A DNA stretch of 58,382 nucleotides from Ruminococcus sp. (lineage in GTDB: Bacteria; Bacillota; Clostridia; Oscillospirales; Acutalibacteraceae): assembly GCA_022768065.1 (NCBI GenBank), contig JALELS010000003.1:1-58382 (forward strand), written 5' to 3'. Under the pieces are notes generated by a model. It saw nothing but the letters and a program-made list of their open reading frames with translations, made no database searches and was not told where the DNA came from. The position numbers were made by a program, and so were the translations under genes. This document shows positions 17,165 to 25,943 of this stretch, piece by piece; within the stretch, counting starts at the first letter, position 1; every line of letters starts with the position of its first letter.

Positions 17165-17992
17165 TCAATCGTCGGAATTTTTTACCGATAATTCGCCGTT
17201 CTTTACGTTTACGGTGTATTCCGCCTTGTCGCCGGTGCTTCGCGCAAGCGACATAAGGTAGCTGTCGCACATTGATTGTTCATTTAGGGAGGTATCGGAC
17301 TTAATTACAAATTTGATTTTATCGGGGTCGCTCGGAACATCAAGCTCTATATCGCCGAAACTTTGGTTCACATCGAGCAGTTTTGTAAAAACGGCGGTTT
17401 CCGATATTTTTGTGTCGCCTGCCGAACTTTTGATTTTTCCCGTTTCGGCTGTGAAGTCGGATAACTCTATATCTCCCGAAATTGAATTTATCGTAAGCAT
17501 ACCGAGATTTACTCCGTCTACATTGATATCGCCGTCGTTATTTGAAACCGTTAAAAGCGAAACGGTCTTCGGCAGGTAAACCGTAAGCTCGGCTGTTCCG
17601 TACGTACTGCCGTCACTGTCCAATATGATTTTATCGTCTGACAAATCGAGTTTCGCACCGCCGCCTTTCGCTTGTTTCAAAACGCATCTTAACTCTGCGC
17701 TGTCGGAAGCCTTAATTTTAATATCGCCGTACACCGCGGAAATTTCAAGCGCCGACCCCGACGGAATCATTGACTTTTCTGTTTGCGACTCGTTTACCGT
17801 TTGTCCCTCGTCAAAATCTATATTCGGGAAACGCTCTTCGACAAACTCTTCAAACGTATCGCCCGAGGCTATGCGCCTTACCGCGTCCGCGCCGAGATAA
17901 GCGCCGAAGCAGACCGCAAGTATAAATCCGACGATAAAAATTATCGCCGCGGCTATCATACCTTTTATAAGCCCGTCTTTCTTTTTCTTCAT
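17165..17992 (-). CDS. DUF4097-family anchored beta-repeat protein
   Basis: 275 residues: basic start, one membrane span at about 10-32, an acidic stretch, then a long beta-strand-rich region (about 80-275) with repeated G-D-I motifs such as VYGDIKI, DGDINVDG, SGDIELSD, AGDTKIS and FGDIELDV, characteristic of DUF4097 beta-helix-like domains. The protein should face outward. It follows the DUF1700 gene by 13 bases and is probably in the same PadR-controlled operon. The function of the family is unknown; a sensor or scaffold role in envelope stress is inferred from context. Confidence 0.85.
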   Translation of the reverse strand: MKKKKDGLIKGMIAAAIIFIVGFILAVCFGAYLGADAVRRIASGDTFEEFVEERFPNIDFDEGQTVNESQTEKSMIPSGSALEISAVYGDIKIKASDSAELRCVLKQAKGGGAKLDLSDDKIILDSDGSTYGTAELTVYLPKTVSLLTVSNNDGDINVDGVNLGMLTINSISGDIELSDFTAETGKIKSSAGDTKISETAVFTKLLDVNQSFGDIELDVPSDPDKIKFVIKSDTSLNEQSMCDSYLMSLARSTGDKAEYTVNVKNGELSVKNSDD

Positions 17993-18005
17993 ATTTTTTG
18001 CCCCC

Positions 18006-18602
18006 TTACAAATCGGCTTTGCGCCACGACAGCTTTAAAAACCACGTCATAAAAAGGAACAGGAAAAGTCCTGCCGCAAAGAGCATAAGTCCTACGGAAA
18101 ATATGAATCCGAACGCCGCAGGCGATGCCGCTATTGCACCTGTAACCCCGGCAAAAATAACGCACACAAAAAAGCTTATCATCATGGCTATGCTTGACGG
18201 ATATGCGCCTATCGCCGCAAAAACTCCGACGAAAAACAGAATCGACCACAGCACGTGATTTCGCCGGGGGTCGCCCTTTTCCGTGCCGTAATAACCGCCG
18301 TCACGAGTGTTTGTAGCGCCCCGGGAGGCGCCGATTACATCGGAATATTTTGTTTCGTACCTCGGGTTGCCGTTTTGACCCGCGCCAAATGACACGTCGG
18401 CATTTTTCGGCTCGTCTCTGAGATACTGCGCGGCACAGCTCTTGGGGTCGCCGAGCTCCGAGCAAATCTGCTCTTCGCTTTTGCCCTCGCTCGCGCCGAC
18501 GGAAAAGTGCTCTTCAAAGTCGGCTATTATATCGTCGCGCTCATCTGCGGGTAAAACGCCGAGCAGGTTATAAAGCTGTTGTAAAAATTCGGTCTTAGTC
18601 AC
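18006..18602 (-). CDS. DUF1700 (HAAS-domain) membrane protein
   Basis: About 198 residues. The N-terminal HAAS region (about 1-70) has [20 protein letters not shown] and [20 protein letters not shown], both typical. After a polar linker come four hydrophobic segments. HAAS proteins are usually encoded next to PadR regulators and are believed to transmit a membrane signal to them. I choose GTG at 18600-18602 as start: GGAGG ends eight bases before it, while the GTG at 18611 lies inside that binding site. The reading frame overlaps the end of the padR gene, so the two are translationally coupled. Confidence 0.88.
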   Translation of the reverse strand: MTKTEFLQQLYNLLGVLPADERDDIIADFEEHFSVGASEGKSEEQICSELGDPKSCAAQYLRDEPKNADVSFGAGQNGNPRYETKYSDVIGASRGATNTRDGGYYGTEKGDPRRNHVLWSILFFVGVFAAIGAYPSSIAMMISFFVCVIFAGVTGAIAASPAAFGFIFSVGLMLFAAGLFLFLFMTWFLKLSWRKADL

Positions 18603-18915
18603 CGTTTTCACCTCCTAATAAAGTAGACACACTCTTTGTAAAATCTTTCCATTCGTTTTCCAAAAGGCGTTGTGTGTCATAGCCCTTTTGAGTCAGACGG
18701 TAGTATTTTCGCGCAGGGCCCGAGGTGGATTCGCGAAGATACACTTCAAAATACCCCTCGGCTCTGAGCCTTTTAAGAAGAGGATATATAGTGCCCTCTG
18801 AAATGTCTATCTGTTTACCGACGGTGTCCGCAAGCTCGTAGCCGTACTTGTCGCCCTGCTTTAAAAGCGACAGAACGCAAAGCTCCAAAACACCCTTTTT
18901 AAATTGTGTGTTCAT
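18595..18915 (-). CDS. PadR-family transcriptional regulator
   Basis: 106 residues, the standard short PadR length. The winged helix-turn-helix is complete: [38 protein letters not shown] and [13 protein letters not shown]. The ATG at 18913-18915 has AAGGAGAG upstream; the open frame continues far upstream, but without a binding site. The regulator probably controls its own operon (DUF1700, DUF4097, possibly PspC): the palindrome TTGCAATGCAA at 19039 overlaps the -35 region of the promoter and is a plausible operator. The ligand is unknown. Confidence 0.92.
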   Translation of the reverse strand: MNTQFKKGVLELCVLSLLKQGDKYGYELADTVGKQIDISEGTIYPLLKRLRAEGYFEVYLRESTSGPARKYYRLTQKGYDTQRLLENEWKDFTKSVSTLLGGENGD

Positions 18916-19020
18916 TATACTCTCCTTTCCGACGGAGTTGTGAAACGCCGATATTTTGCCGCAAAACCCGAAATACAAAAACATGCTTTTTCGGGACGGC
19001 TTTCTCGTCTTTTCGATTGC

Positions 19021-19049
19021 ATTATAACACCCACTACCTTGCAATGCAA
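19021..19049 (-). promoter_or_regulatory. padR operon promoter with overlapping palindrome
   Basis: On the minus strand TTGCAT (19044-19049), 17-base spacer and TATAAT (19021-19026). The perfect palindrome TTGCA-A-TGCAA at 19039-19049 covers the -35 element and is a candidate PadR operator. The leader to the padR start is about 100 bases. Confidence 0.7.
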
Positions 19050-19084
19050 TATACTTTGTGATATTTAATAATTTCTTAACATTT

Positions 19085-19240
19085 GCGGACAGCCGCACAA
19101 ACAGGGGGAACGGCAAAGCCGCCGCAGAATAAATCAACCGCGTGGCAATGTCGCCGCATGGCAAAGCCGATGCAGGGCGAAGCCGACATAGGATAAATCC
19201 GCCGCCTAACAAAGCCGCCGAAATACCAAGCACCGAGCGG
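19085..19240. other. Gene-free stretch with degenerate GGCAAAGCCG repeats
   Basis: The decamer GGCAAAGCCG occurs at 19112 and 19160, with near copies at 19176 (GGCGAAGCCG) and 19208 (AACAAAGCCG), interspersed with ATAAATC. It looks like a decayed short repeat. No gene is supported in 18916-19334. Confidence 0.45.
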
Positions 19241-19244
19241 CAAA

Positions 19245-19298
19245 AAAAGAGCCGTAAAACAAAGGTCAAACTTATCAACCGATGTTTTACAGCTCTTT
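19245..19298 (-). terminator. Terminator of pnp
   Basis: AAAGAGCCGTAAAAC pairs with GTTTTACAGCTCTTT across a 21-base loop. On the minus strand the stem is followed by seven T, about 35 bases past the pnp stop codon. The arms match those of the 11947 terminator. Confidence 0.88.
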
Positions 19299-19334
19299 AA
19301 AATTTTCGTGCGATGTTAAATCAGCTTTTCGTTA

Positions 19335-21539
19335 TCAGTGACGATCCGAGCGGTGCGGTCTTCTGCCGAAGTCGCGTCTGCCGCCTCTGTGCTGATTCTC
19401 TTCGGAGAGGTCGTTTTCGGGGGTAAGACCCTCAACCTCGATAAGCGCTTCGCGACGGGAGAGATTAAGTCTGCCCTGCTCGTCCTTCGGGAGAACCTTG
19501 ACGATTATTTCGTCGCCGACATTTACAACGTCCTCAACCTTTTCGGTGCGCTTAACGTCAAGCTGGCTGATGTGAACCATGCCCTCAACGCCGGGTACTA
19601 TTTCAACAAATGCGCCGAAGCTCATAAGACGGGTAACAATTCCCTTGTAAATCGCGCCGACCTCGGGGCCGTTTGCTATTGTATCGACAATGAAGATTGC
19701 TTTCTTTGCATTGTCAAGGTCAAGAGCGGAAACAAATACCTGACCCTCTTCGCTGACGTCAACCTTGCAGTCGCACTCGGCGCAGATCTTCTGAATTACC
19801 TTGCCCTGCTTGCCTATTACGTCGCCTATTCTGTCGGGGTCAATCTTTGTGGTGAGCATCTTGGGCGCCCACTTTGAAAGCTCCTTGCGCGGCTCGCTTA
19901 TAACGGGAAGCATTATTTCGTCAAGTATATAATTTCTTGCTTTATGCGTCTTTGCAAACGCCTCTTTGATTATTGCGGGAGTAAGGCCGTGAACCTTAAG
20001 GTCCATCTGAATTGCGGTTATACCCTTTTTGGTACCTGCAACCTTAAAGTCCATATCGCCGTAGAAGTCCTCAAGACCCTGAATATCAACCATGGTCATA
20101 AAGTCGCCGTAAACGCCCTCGTCACCTGTGATAAGTCCGCAGGAAATACCTGCTACGGGAGCCTTTATCGGAACGCCTGCCGCCATAAGTGCAAGTGTGC
20201 TGCCGCAGACAGAGCCCTGTGAAGTAGAGCCGTTTGATGAGAGAACCTCGGATACTACGCGGATTGCATAGGGGAATTCCTCAACCGACGGTATAACGGG
20301 AAGAAGAGCCTTTTCGGCAAGTGCGCCGTGACCGATTTCACGTCTGCCGGGACCTCTTGAGGGCTTTGTTTCGCCTACGGAATATGACGGGAAGTTGTAG
20401 TGATGGATATATCTCTTTTCCTTCTGCTCGTCAAGTCCGTCAAGCTGCTGGCAGTCGCTCATGGAGCCGAGTGTGGCAACCGAGAGAACCTGAGTCTGAC
20501 CTCTGGTGAAAAGTCCCGAGCCGTGTGCTCTTGCGAGGAGGTCGATTTCGGCGTTGAGCGGACGAATCTCGTCTATGCCTCTGCCGTCGACTCTCTTGTG
20601 CTCATCCTTGAGCCATGAGCGAACAACGTGCTTCTGAACAAGATACATAATTTCTTCAATCTTGCCCTCGTTGCCCTCAAACTTCTCGTCGAATTTCTCG
20701 TGAACAGCCTCATATATCGGTAAAAGAGCCTCGTCGCGAACGAGTTTATCGTCGGTATCAAGAGCCTTTTTAACGTCCTCTATGCAGAAGTCCTCAATCT
20801 CTTTCATTATTTCGGGATCGGGGTCGGAGGATTCGTAAGCGAATTTCGGCTTGCCTATTTCGTCTACTATGCCCTGAATGAATTTTACAATCTTTTTATT
20901 TTCCTCATGGCCTGCCATAATGCAGTCAAACATAAGGTCGTCGGAAATCTCGTTGCCGCCGGCTTCAATCATAGCCACAAGGTCGGCTGTTGAAGCAACG
21001 GTAAGATTAAGGTCGGTCTTTGCTCTCTGCTCAAGAGTGGGGTTCAAAACTATTTCGCCGTCAACAAGACCGACGTTTACGCCCGAAATGGGGCCGTCCC
21101 ACGGTATATCGGAAATTGCGATAGCGGTTGAAACGCCTATCATTGCGGCAATTTCGGGGCTGCAGTCGGGGTCAACCGACATAACGGTTGCAACTACCGA
21201 GCAGTCATTGCGGAGATCCTTCGGGAAAAGCGGACGAATGGGGCGGTCTATACATCTTGATGTGAGAATCGCCTTTTCGCTTGCTCTGCCCTCGCGGCGC
21301 TGGAATGAGCCGGGAATTCTGCCGACGGAATACATTTTTTCCTCATAATCGACTGAGAGCGGGAAGAAATCAACTCCCTCTCTCGGCTTTGCCGAAGCCG
21401 TAACGGTGCAAAGCACGTTTGTGTCGCCGTAACGAACCATTACCGACGCATTTGCAAGTCCTGCCATTTTGCCGGTCTCAACAGAGAGTTTTCTGCCGGC
21501 AAATTCGGTTTCCCAAACCTTGAAGTTTTTGAAAAACAT
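19335..21539 (-). CDS. pnp: Polyribonucleotide nucleotidyltransferase (PNPase)
   Basis: 734 residues from the ATG at 21537-21539, preceded by AGAGGTAAAAAG; the more upstream start has no site. Domains in order: RNase PH 1 (about 10-220), helical linker, RNase PH 2 with GRDEIRPL-type sequence (VDGRGIDEIRPL) and GPGRREIGHGALAEKAL, KH domain (KIDPDRIGDVIGKQGKVIQ), and S1 domain (GAIYKGIVTRLMSFGAFVEI). The tail is short and basic (RRDFGRRPHR). The enzyme degrades RNA phosphorolytically and forms trimers in the cytosol. It follows rpsO, as in many bacteria, with a strong hairpin between. Confidence 0.97.
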   Translation of the reverse strand: MFFKNFKVWETEFAGRKLSVETGKMAGLANASVMVRYGDTNVLCTVTASAKPREGVDFFPLSVDYEEKMYSVGRIPGSFQRREGRASEKAILTSRCIDRPIRPLFPKDLRNDCSVVATVMSVDPDCSPEIAAMIGVSTAIAISDIPWDGPISGVNVGLVDGEIVLNPTLEQRAKTDLNLTVASTADLVAMIEAGGNEISDDLMFDCIMAGHEENKKIVKFIQGIVDEIGKPKFAYESSDPDPEIMKEIEDFCIEDVKKALDTDDKLVRDEALLPIYEAVHEKFDEKFEGNEGKIEEIMYLVQKHVVRSWLKDEHKRVDGRGIDEIRPLNAEIDLLARAHGSGLFTRGQTQVLSVATLGSMSDCQQLDGLDEQKEKRYIHHYNFPSYSVGETKPSRGPGRREIGHGALAEKALLPVIPSVEEFPYAIRVVSEVLSSNGSTSQGSVCGSTLALMAAGVPIKAPVAGISCGLITGDEGVYGDFMTMVDIQGLEDFYGDMDFKVAGTKKGITAIQMDLKVHGLTPAIIKEAFAKTHKARNYILDEIMLPVISEPRKELSKWAPKMLTTKIDPDRIGDVIGKQGKVIQKICAECDCKVDVSEEGQVFVSALDLDNAKKAIFIVDTIANGPEVGAIYKGIVTRLMSFGAFVEIVPGVEGMVHISQLDVKRTEKVEDVVNVGDEIIVKVLPKDEQGRLNLSRREALIEVEGLTPENDLSEENQHRGGRRDFGRRPHRSDRH

Positions 21540-21707
21540 CTTTTTACCTCTTTTTCTTGAATTTCCGAGAGGCACTTCCGGTTTTAGCAATAAATGCGAC
21601 CTTTAACACGGAAAAATTAAAGATTCCATTTACCGCTAAAGCATCGGATAAACGCCCCGTCGGATTGTTTTTTATACGCCTTTTACGCCTGCCGTAAAAA
21701 GCAATTC

Positions 21708-21736
21708 AAGGCAAGCGGTAAAAAACCGCTTGCCTT
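21708..21736 (-). other. Strong hairpin between rpsO and pnp
   Basis: A perfect 12-base-pair stem, AAGGCAAGCGGT (21708-21719) with ACCGCTTGCCTT (21725-21736), just after rpsO. On the minus strand a T run comes only after eight further bases, so it may be a partial terminator or an RNase processing site as known for rpsO-pnp transcripts. Confidence 0.7.
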
Positions 21737-21746
21737 AAGTGCGAAA

Positions 21747-22010
21747 TTATTTACGAAGACCGAGCTTCTGAACGATTGCACGGTATCTTTCGATATCGGT
21801 TTTCTGAAGGTATGCGAGGAGGTTACGTCTGTGACCTACCATTTTAAGAAGACCTCTTCTTGAATGATGGTCCTTGTGATGCTCCTTGAGATGCTCGGTG
21901 AGGTCGTTGATTCTCTTGGTGAGAACAGCGATTTGAACCTCCGGTGAACCGGTGTCGCCCTCGTGAGTGGCATACTCTTTCATTATAGCCTGCTTTTCTT
22001 CTTTAGTCAT
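21747..22010 (-). CDS. rpsO: 30S ribosomal protein S15
   Basis: 87 residues, normal length. Typical sequence: [19 protein letters not shown], then [19 protein letters not shown] and [22 protein letters not shown]15 binds the central domain of 16S rRNA early in 30S assembly. The ATG at 22008-22010 fits the family start; further upstream codons are not supported. It has its own consensus promoter and is followed by pnp, the classic order. S15 autoregulation through its leader is known in several bacteria; the roughly 100-base leader here (22011-22115) has room for it, but I see no known structure. Confidence 0.97.
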   Translation of the reverse strand: MTKEEKQAIMKEYATHEGDTGSPEVQIAVLTKRINDLTEHLKEHHKDHHSRRGLLKMVGHRRNLLAYLQKTDIERYRAIVQKLGLRK

Positions 22011-22120
22011 TTTTTTCACCTCATTATGATATTTCGCTTCGGCCGTCACAGTCAGAGGACAGGTGAACACCGGAAAAACTCGGTTTACGCCAAAGACCGT
22101 GCCGTCGAAACAGCGAGAGT

Positions 22121-22149
22121 ATTATATACCGTATGCGGCGTTTTGTCAA
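22121..22149 (-). promoter_or_regulatory. Consensus promoter of rpsO-pnp
   Basis: TTGACA (22144-22149) and TATAAT (22121-22126) on the minus strand with a 17-base spacer: perfect sigma-A consensus. Confidence 0.93.
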
Positions 22150-22178
22150 TAGCGCCTTTTCACGGCAAAATAACCGAA

Positions 22179-23456
22179 TTATTTTATGACGTCCTTGCCG
22201 CCCATATACATTCTGAGCGGTTCGGGTATGCGCACCGAGCCGTCCTCATTCAGATTGTTTTCAAGGAAGGCTATGAGCATTCTCGGCGGAGCAACGACGG
22301 TGTTATTAAGAGTATGTGCAAAATAATTGCCGTTTTCGCCCTTTATTCTTATGCCGAGTCTTCTCGCCTGAGCGTCGCCGAGGTTTGAGCATGAGCCGAC
22401 TTCAAAATACTTCTTCTGACGCGGTGACCATGCTTCTACGTCAAGGCTTCTGACCTTTAAGTCGGCAAGGTCGCCGGAGCAGCACTCAAGAGTACGTACC
22501 GGAATGTCGAGCGAGCGGAAGAAATCAACCGTGTTGTTCCAGAGCTTATCGTACCACATATCGCTGTCCTCGGGCTTGCAGACTACTACCATTTCCTGCT
22601 TTTCAAACTGGTGTATGCGGTAAACGCCTCTCTCCTCTATGCCGTGTGCGCCGACCTCTTTGCGGAAGCAGGGCGAATAGCTTGTGAGGGTCTTGGGAAG
22701 CTCCGATTCGGGAGTTATCGTGTCTATAAACTTACCTATCATGGAGTGCTCCGATGTACCTATAAGGTAGAGATCCTCGCCCTCTATTTTATACATCATA
22801 TTTTCCATTTCGGAGAAGCTCATAACGCCGTTGACAACATTTCCCCTTATCATAAACGGCGGAACGTAGTAGGTAAATCCGCGGTCTATCATAAAGTCGC
22901 GGGCATATGAGAGCACCGCGGAATGAAGTCTTGCAATGTCTCCGCAGAGATAATAGAAGCCGTTGCCGCTCGTCTTTCTTGCGGAATCAAGGTCTATGCC
23001 GTGGAGCTTTTCCATAATGTCTACGTGATAGGGAATTTCAAACGGCGGAACATACGGCTCGCCGAAGCGCTGAAGCTCTACGTTTTCGCTGTCGTCCTTG
23101 CCTATCGGAACGTCGTCGCCGATGATGTTGGGTATAACCATCATTCTCTTTTTGATTTCGGCAGAGAGCGACTCCTCATCACCTTCGAGCTTTTCAAGCT
23201 CTTTTGCAAGAAGCGATACCTTTTGCTTGGTCTTTTCCGCCTCTTCGCGCAGACCCTTTGCCATAAGGCCGCCTATTTCCTTGCTTATTTTGTTCCTTGA
23301 GGCGCGAAGCTCGTCCGCCCTCTGTTTTGACTCACGGAACTTTTTGTCAAGCTCTATTACTTCGTCTACAAGTACGAGCTTTTCCTCCTGGAATTTCTTT
23401 TTGATGTTCTCTTTTACGAGATCCGGATTTTCTCTTACGAGCTTAATATCAAGCAT
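22179..23456 (-). CDS. serS: Seryl-tRNA synthetase
   Basis: 425 residues, full length. The N-terminal coiled-coil arm (about 1-110, rich in Lys, Glu and Leu) binds the long variable arm of tRNA-Ser. The class II catalytic core follows with TSEHSMIGKF, motif 2 CFRKEVGAHGIEERGVYRIH and motif 3 PPRMLIAFLENN. ATG at 23456 has GGAGG. It lies 30 bases after parB with no promoter or T-box leader visible, so it is likely the last gene of the par operon, a less usual regulation for an aminoacyl-tRNA synthetase. Confidence 0.97.
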   Translation of the reverse strand: MLDIKLVRENPDLVKENIKKKFQEEKLVLVDEVIELDKKFRESKQRADELRASRNKISKEIGGLMAKGLREEAEKTKQKVSLLAKELEKLEGDEESLSAEIKKRMMVIPNIIGDDVPIGKDDSENVELQRFGEPYVPPFEIPYHVDIMEKLHGIDLDSARKTSGNGFYYLCGDIARLHSAVLSYARDFMIDRGFTYYVPPFMIRGNVVNGVMSFSEMENMMYKIEGEDLYLIGTSEHSMIGKFIDTITPESELPKTLTSYSPCFRKEVGAHGIEERGVYRIHQFEKQEMVVVCKPEDSDMWYDKLWNNTVDFFRSLDIPVRTLECCSGDLADLKVRSLDVEAWSPRQKKYFEVGSCSNLGDAQARRLGIRIKGENGNYFAHTLNNTVVAPPRMLIAFLENNLNEDGSVRIPEPLRMYMGGKDVIK

Positions 23457-23486
23457 TTTTCTTCCTCCGAAAAATTAAAATTCAAA

Positions 23487-24350
23487 TTATTCAAGCGCTT
23501 CGAGCTGCTTTGCGAGCTTTTTGAGATCCTCTTTGCCGAAGAACTCTATCTCTATGCTGCCGCCCGAACCCTTACCGTTGTATATTCTGACCTTGCGTGC
23601 CAGAACTCCCGACAGCGCAAGCTCTGCCTCGTCGTAAAAGGTGTCGCGTTTTTTCTTTCTCTTTACCGCCGCCGTGCCGGTTTTGCCGGCTTTTTTGGCA
23701 AGGCGCTCCGTCTCGCGGACGGATATGCCGTTTTTAACTATCATATCGGCGATATTTTTCATATCGGCTTCGTTTTCGACGGACAGCAGCGCTCTCGCGT
23801 GACCCATTGAAATTTTACCGTCCTTTAAAAGGGCGCTGACGCTGTCGGGCAAATGTAAAAGCCTGAGTGAATTTGTAACCGCCGTGCGTGACTTGCCTAT
23901 GCGCTGAGCCGCCTGCTCCTGAGTAAAACCGAATGTGTCGATAAGAGTTTTAAGCCCCTCGGCCTCTTCAACCGCATTGAGATTTTCACGCTGTAAATTT
24001 TCGATAAGAGCAAATATGCTCTCTTCTTCGTCGGTCATTTCCCTGACCGTTACGGGAACTTCGGTGAGCCCCGCAAGCCTTGCCGCGCGGAAACGACGTT
24101 CACCCGCAACAAGACGGTAGCTGCCGTCGGGCATAGGTCTTACCAAAAGCGGCTGTAAAACTCCGTGTTCCCTTATGCTGTCCGCAAGCTCCGAAAGAGA
24201 TTCTTCATCGAAGGTCTTTCTCGGCTGACCGCGGTTCGGCTCAATATCGTTTATCGAAAGCGTCGCCTTATCTCCGAGCTCGTCGTCCATGGTATTTGAC
24301 TGCATAAGAGCCTCAAAGCCCTTGCCGAGCCCGCCTTTTCTGGCTGCCAT
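23487..24350 (-). CDS. parB: ParB/Spo0J chromosome partitioning protein
   Basis: 287 residues from the ATG at 24348-24350, with GGGGAGG upstream; starts MAARKGGLGKGFEAL, the family N-terminus. The CTPase/ParB domain contains PNRGQPRKTFDEE, GERRFRAARLAGL and ENLQRENLNAVEEAEGL. The helix-turn-helix region is AAQRIGKSRTAVTNSLRLL followed by ISMGHARALLSV, close to Spo0J and different from the Noc-like paralogue at 26214. The C-terminus is a short basic-to-acidic dimerisation domain. It loads on parS and spreads as a CTP-dependent clamp. It is separated from parA by a lipoprotein gene, which is unusual. Confidence 0.95.
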   Translation of the reverse strand: MAARKGGLGKGFEALMQSNTMDDELGDKATLSINDIEPNRGQPRKTFDEESLSELADSIREHGVLQPLLVRPMPDGSYRLVAGERRFRAARLAGLTEVPVTVREMTDEEESIFALIENLQRENLNAVEEAEGLKTLIDTFGFTQEQAAQRIGKSRTAVTNSLRLLHLPDSVSALLKDGKISMGHARALLSVENEADMKNIADMIVKNGISVRETERLAKKAGKTGTAAVKRKKKRDTFYDEAELALSGVLARKVRIYNGKGSGGSIEIEFFGKEDLKKLAKQLEALE

Positions 24351-24351
24351 T

Positions 24352-24969
24352 TTATTTCCTCCCCTGTTTTGAGGCGTTGTATTTTTCAACGTCCTTTTGA
24401 TTTTCGGTCTCAAAGAGACCCTTCTGCATATATGAAATTACGACGTCCTTTTCATCGTTTCTCGCGACTATTACGTAAACGTCCATATATTCCCAAATGG
24501 TTTCGCGCTTGCCTATTTCGCTCTGTATCTCAATTCCGTCGGGACCGTAGATGCCGCGGAAAATCGTGACGGCGTTCTGATATGAAATTCCGTCGGACGA
24601 AGATACCACATACTGCATTTCGACAAGCTGATTGCTCGTATTAAAGATGTAGTAAACCACCCTGTCAAGTCCGTTTTTGAACTCCTGCACCTTTACGTTC
24701 TCGGTCAAAAACATCTTATCGTTTCTGGCGTATACCTGAGCCGCCTTGCCTATGGCAAGCTGAACCTGATCGGTCGTCATACCCATCTGCACGCCGACGA
24801 AAGTGAATTTATCGGGCGAAAGAGTTATTTCTTCTTTTTGAGCCTGAGTAACGGACGCCTTTTCGCCCGTCACGCCGGACGGTTCAAAGGTACGCGTTTT
24901 TCCGCACGAAGTCAAAAAGAGCGACGCCACAAGTATGAGAGCCGATATAAATGCGATAGTTTTCCTCAT
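24352..24969 (-). CDS. Predicted lipoprotein inside the par operon
   Basis: 205 residues. Lipoprotein signal: MRKT, hydrophobic stretch, and Cys22 in FLTSCGK. The mature part has FVGVQMGMTTDQVQLAIGK, which resembles the start of the small SmpA/BamE-like fold (a G-M-T-x-x-Q-V segment), then a charged tail. Its ATG overlaps the stop of parA (TGATG) and its TAA is one base before the parB start codon, so it is translationally coupled to both. I know no lipoprotein as a standard member of parAB operons. The role is unknown; it could link the origin region to the membrane, or only be a passenger. Confidence 0.85.
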   Translation of the reverse strand: MRKTIAFISALILVASLFLTSCGKTRTFEPSGVTGEKASVTQAQKEEITLSPDKFTFVGVQMGMTTDQVQLAIGKAAQVYARNDKMFLTENVKVQEFKNGLDRVVYYIFNTSNQLVEMQYVVSSSDGISYQNAVTIFRGIYGPDGIEIQSEIGKRETIWEYMDVYVIVARNDEKDVVISYMQKGLFETENQKDVEKYNASKQGRK

Positions 24970-25742
24970 CAGTTTTCCCTCGCTTGCTTTTTAAGAAATT
25001 CCTCCGCAAAATCCGCATACGCCGCCGCTCCCTTTGAGTTCCTGTCGTAATACATCACCGGTTCGCCGAAGCTCGGAGCCTCGGAAAGCCTGACGTTTCG
25101 CGGTATGGTGGATTTATACACCTTCTGCGGAAAGAACTTTTTGACTTCCGCAACTACCTGAGACGTCAAATTCAGTCTGCCGTCGTACATTGTGAGCAAA
25201 ACGCCCTCAAGCTCTATCGACGGGTTATAAAGTCTTTTTATCTGGCGGACTGTGGACATAAGCTGCGCAAGTCCCTCAAGCGCATAGTATTCGCACTGTA
25301 TCGGCACCAAAAATGTGTCGCTTGCGCAGAGCGCGTTTATTGTTATTATGCCGAGTGACGGCGGACAATCGAGAAAAATGTAATCGTAATTCTCCCAGAC
25401 ATCGGTGAGGGCTTTTTTTAGGAGGCTCTCGCGCGAGTCCATACCTATCATTTCGACCTCGGCGCCTGCAAGGTTCATATCGGACGGCAGCAAATCGACG
25501 TTTCGGAACTTTGTTTTAACTACGACATCCGAAGCCTTTACGCCGTTTATAAGCATATCGTATGTTGAATTTTCAATGTTTCTCTTGCTTATGCCGTAGC
25601 CGCTCGTGGAGTTGCCCTGCGGATCAATATCGGCGAGCAAAACGCGTTTGCCGAGAGCGCCGACCGCGGCAGAGAGGTTGACGGCCGTGGTGGTTTTGCC
25701 TACGCCGCCCTTTTGGTTTATCACGGAAATGGTCTTTGCCAT
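24969..25742 (-). CDS. parA: ParA/Soj chromosome partitioning ATPase
   Basis: 257 residues. Deviant Walker A KGGVGKTT at residues 11-18 with the signature lysine, Walker A' LADIDPQGNSTSG, and Walker B FLDCPPSLG. ParA dimers bind DNA non-specifically and are released by ParB; in sporulating Firmicutes Soj also regulates DnaA. The ATG at 25740-25742 has GGAGTGATAAATAAGGT before it, and a promoter and two parS sites lie just upstream. First gene of parA-lipoprotein-parB-serS. Confidence 0.96.
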   Translation of the reverse strand: MAKTISVINQKGGVGKTTTAVNLSAAVGALGKRVLLADIDPQGNSTSGYGISKRNIENSTYDMLINGVKASDVVVKTKFRNVDLLPSDMNLAGAEVEMIGMDSRESLLKKALTDVWENYDYIFLDCPPSLGIITINALCASDTFLVPIQCEYYALEGLAQLMSTVRQIKRLYNPSIELEGVLLTMYDGRLNLTSQVVAEVKKFFPQKVYKSTIPRNVRLSEAPSFGEPVMYYDRNSKGAAAYADFAEEFLKKQAREN

Positions 25743-25801
25743 ACCTTATTTATCACTCCTGTTTCAGAGGCTGTTTCGGCCCCTTTTGGAATACTATTAA
25801 A

Positions 25802-25829
25802 AGTATAACACAAACATCGCCCAATTCAA
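25802..25829 (-). promoter_or_regulatory. Probable par operon promoter
   Basis: TTGAAT (25824-25829) and TATACT (25802-25807), 16-base spacer, minus strand, about 60 bases before parA. Confidence 0.6.
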
Positions 25830-25882
25830 AGAACAAATTTATTATCCGGCTCAAAATTCATTGATTTTTTTGCGGCACCAAT

Positions 25883-25898
25883 TGTTTCACGTGGAACA
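25883..25898. promoter_or_regulatory. parS site (one mismatch)
   Basis: TGTTTCACGTGGAACA, one base away from the consensus TGTTTCACGTGAAACA, between parA and noc. Confidence 0.95.
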
Positions 25899-25927
25899 TT
25901 GCTTGCTTTGTGAAAGCTCGGTTTTGA

Positions 25928-25943
25928 TGTTTCACGTGAAACA
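25928..25943. promoter_or_regulatory. parS site (perfect)
   Basis: TGTTTCACGTGAAACA, an exact match to the ParB-binding consensus, 45 bases from the first site. With the other parts of 25743-26213 (promoter and two hairpins) it fills the 470-base gap between parA and noc. Confidence 0.98.

Noticed and set aside
18916-19278. N-terminal extension of the PadR gene
   Set aside because: The frame is open by chance; it covers the promoter and operator and has no binding site, while the inner ATG at 18915 has AAGGAG.
23457-23486. T-box leader before serS
   Set aside because: Only 30 bases separate serS from parB; no room for a T-box or own promoter.
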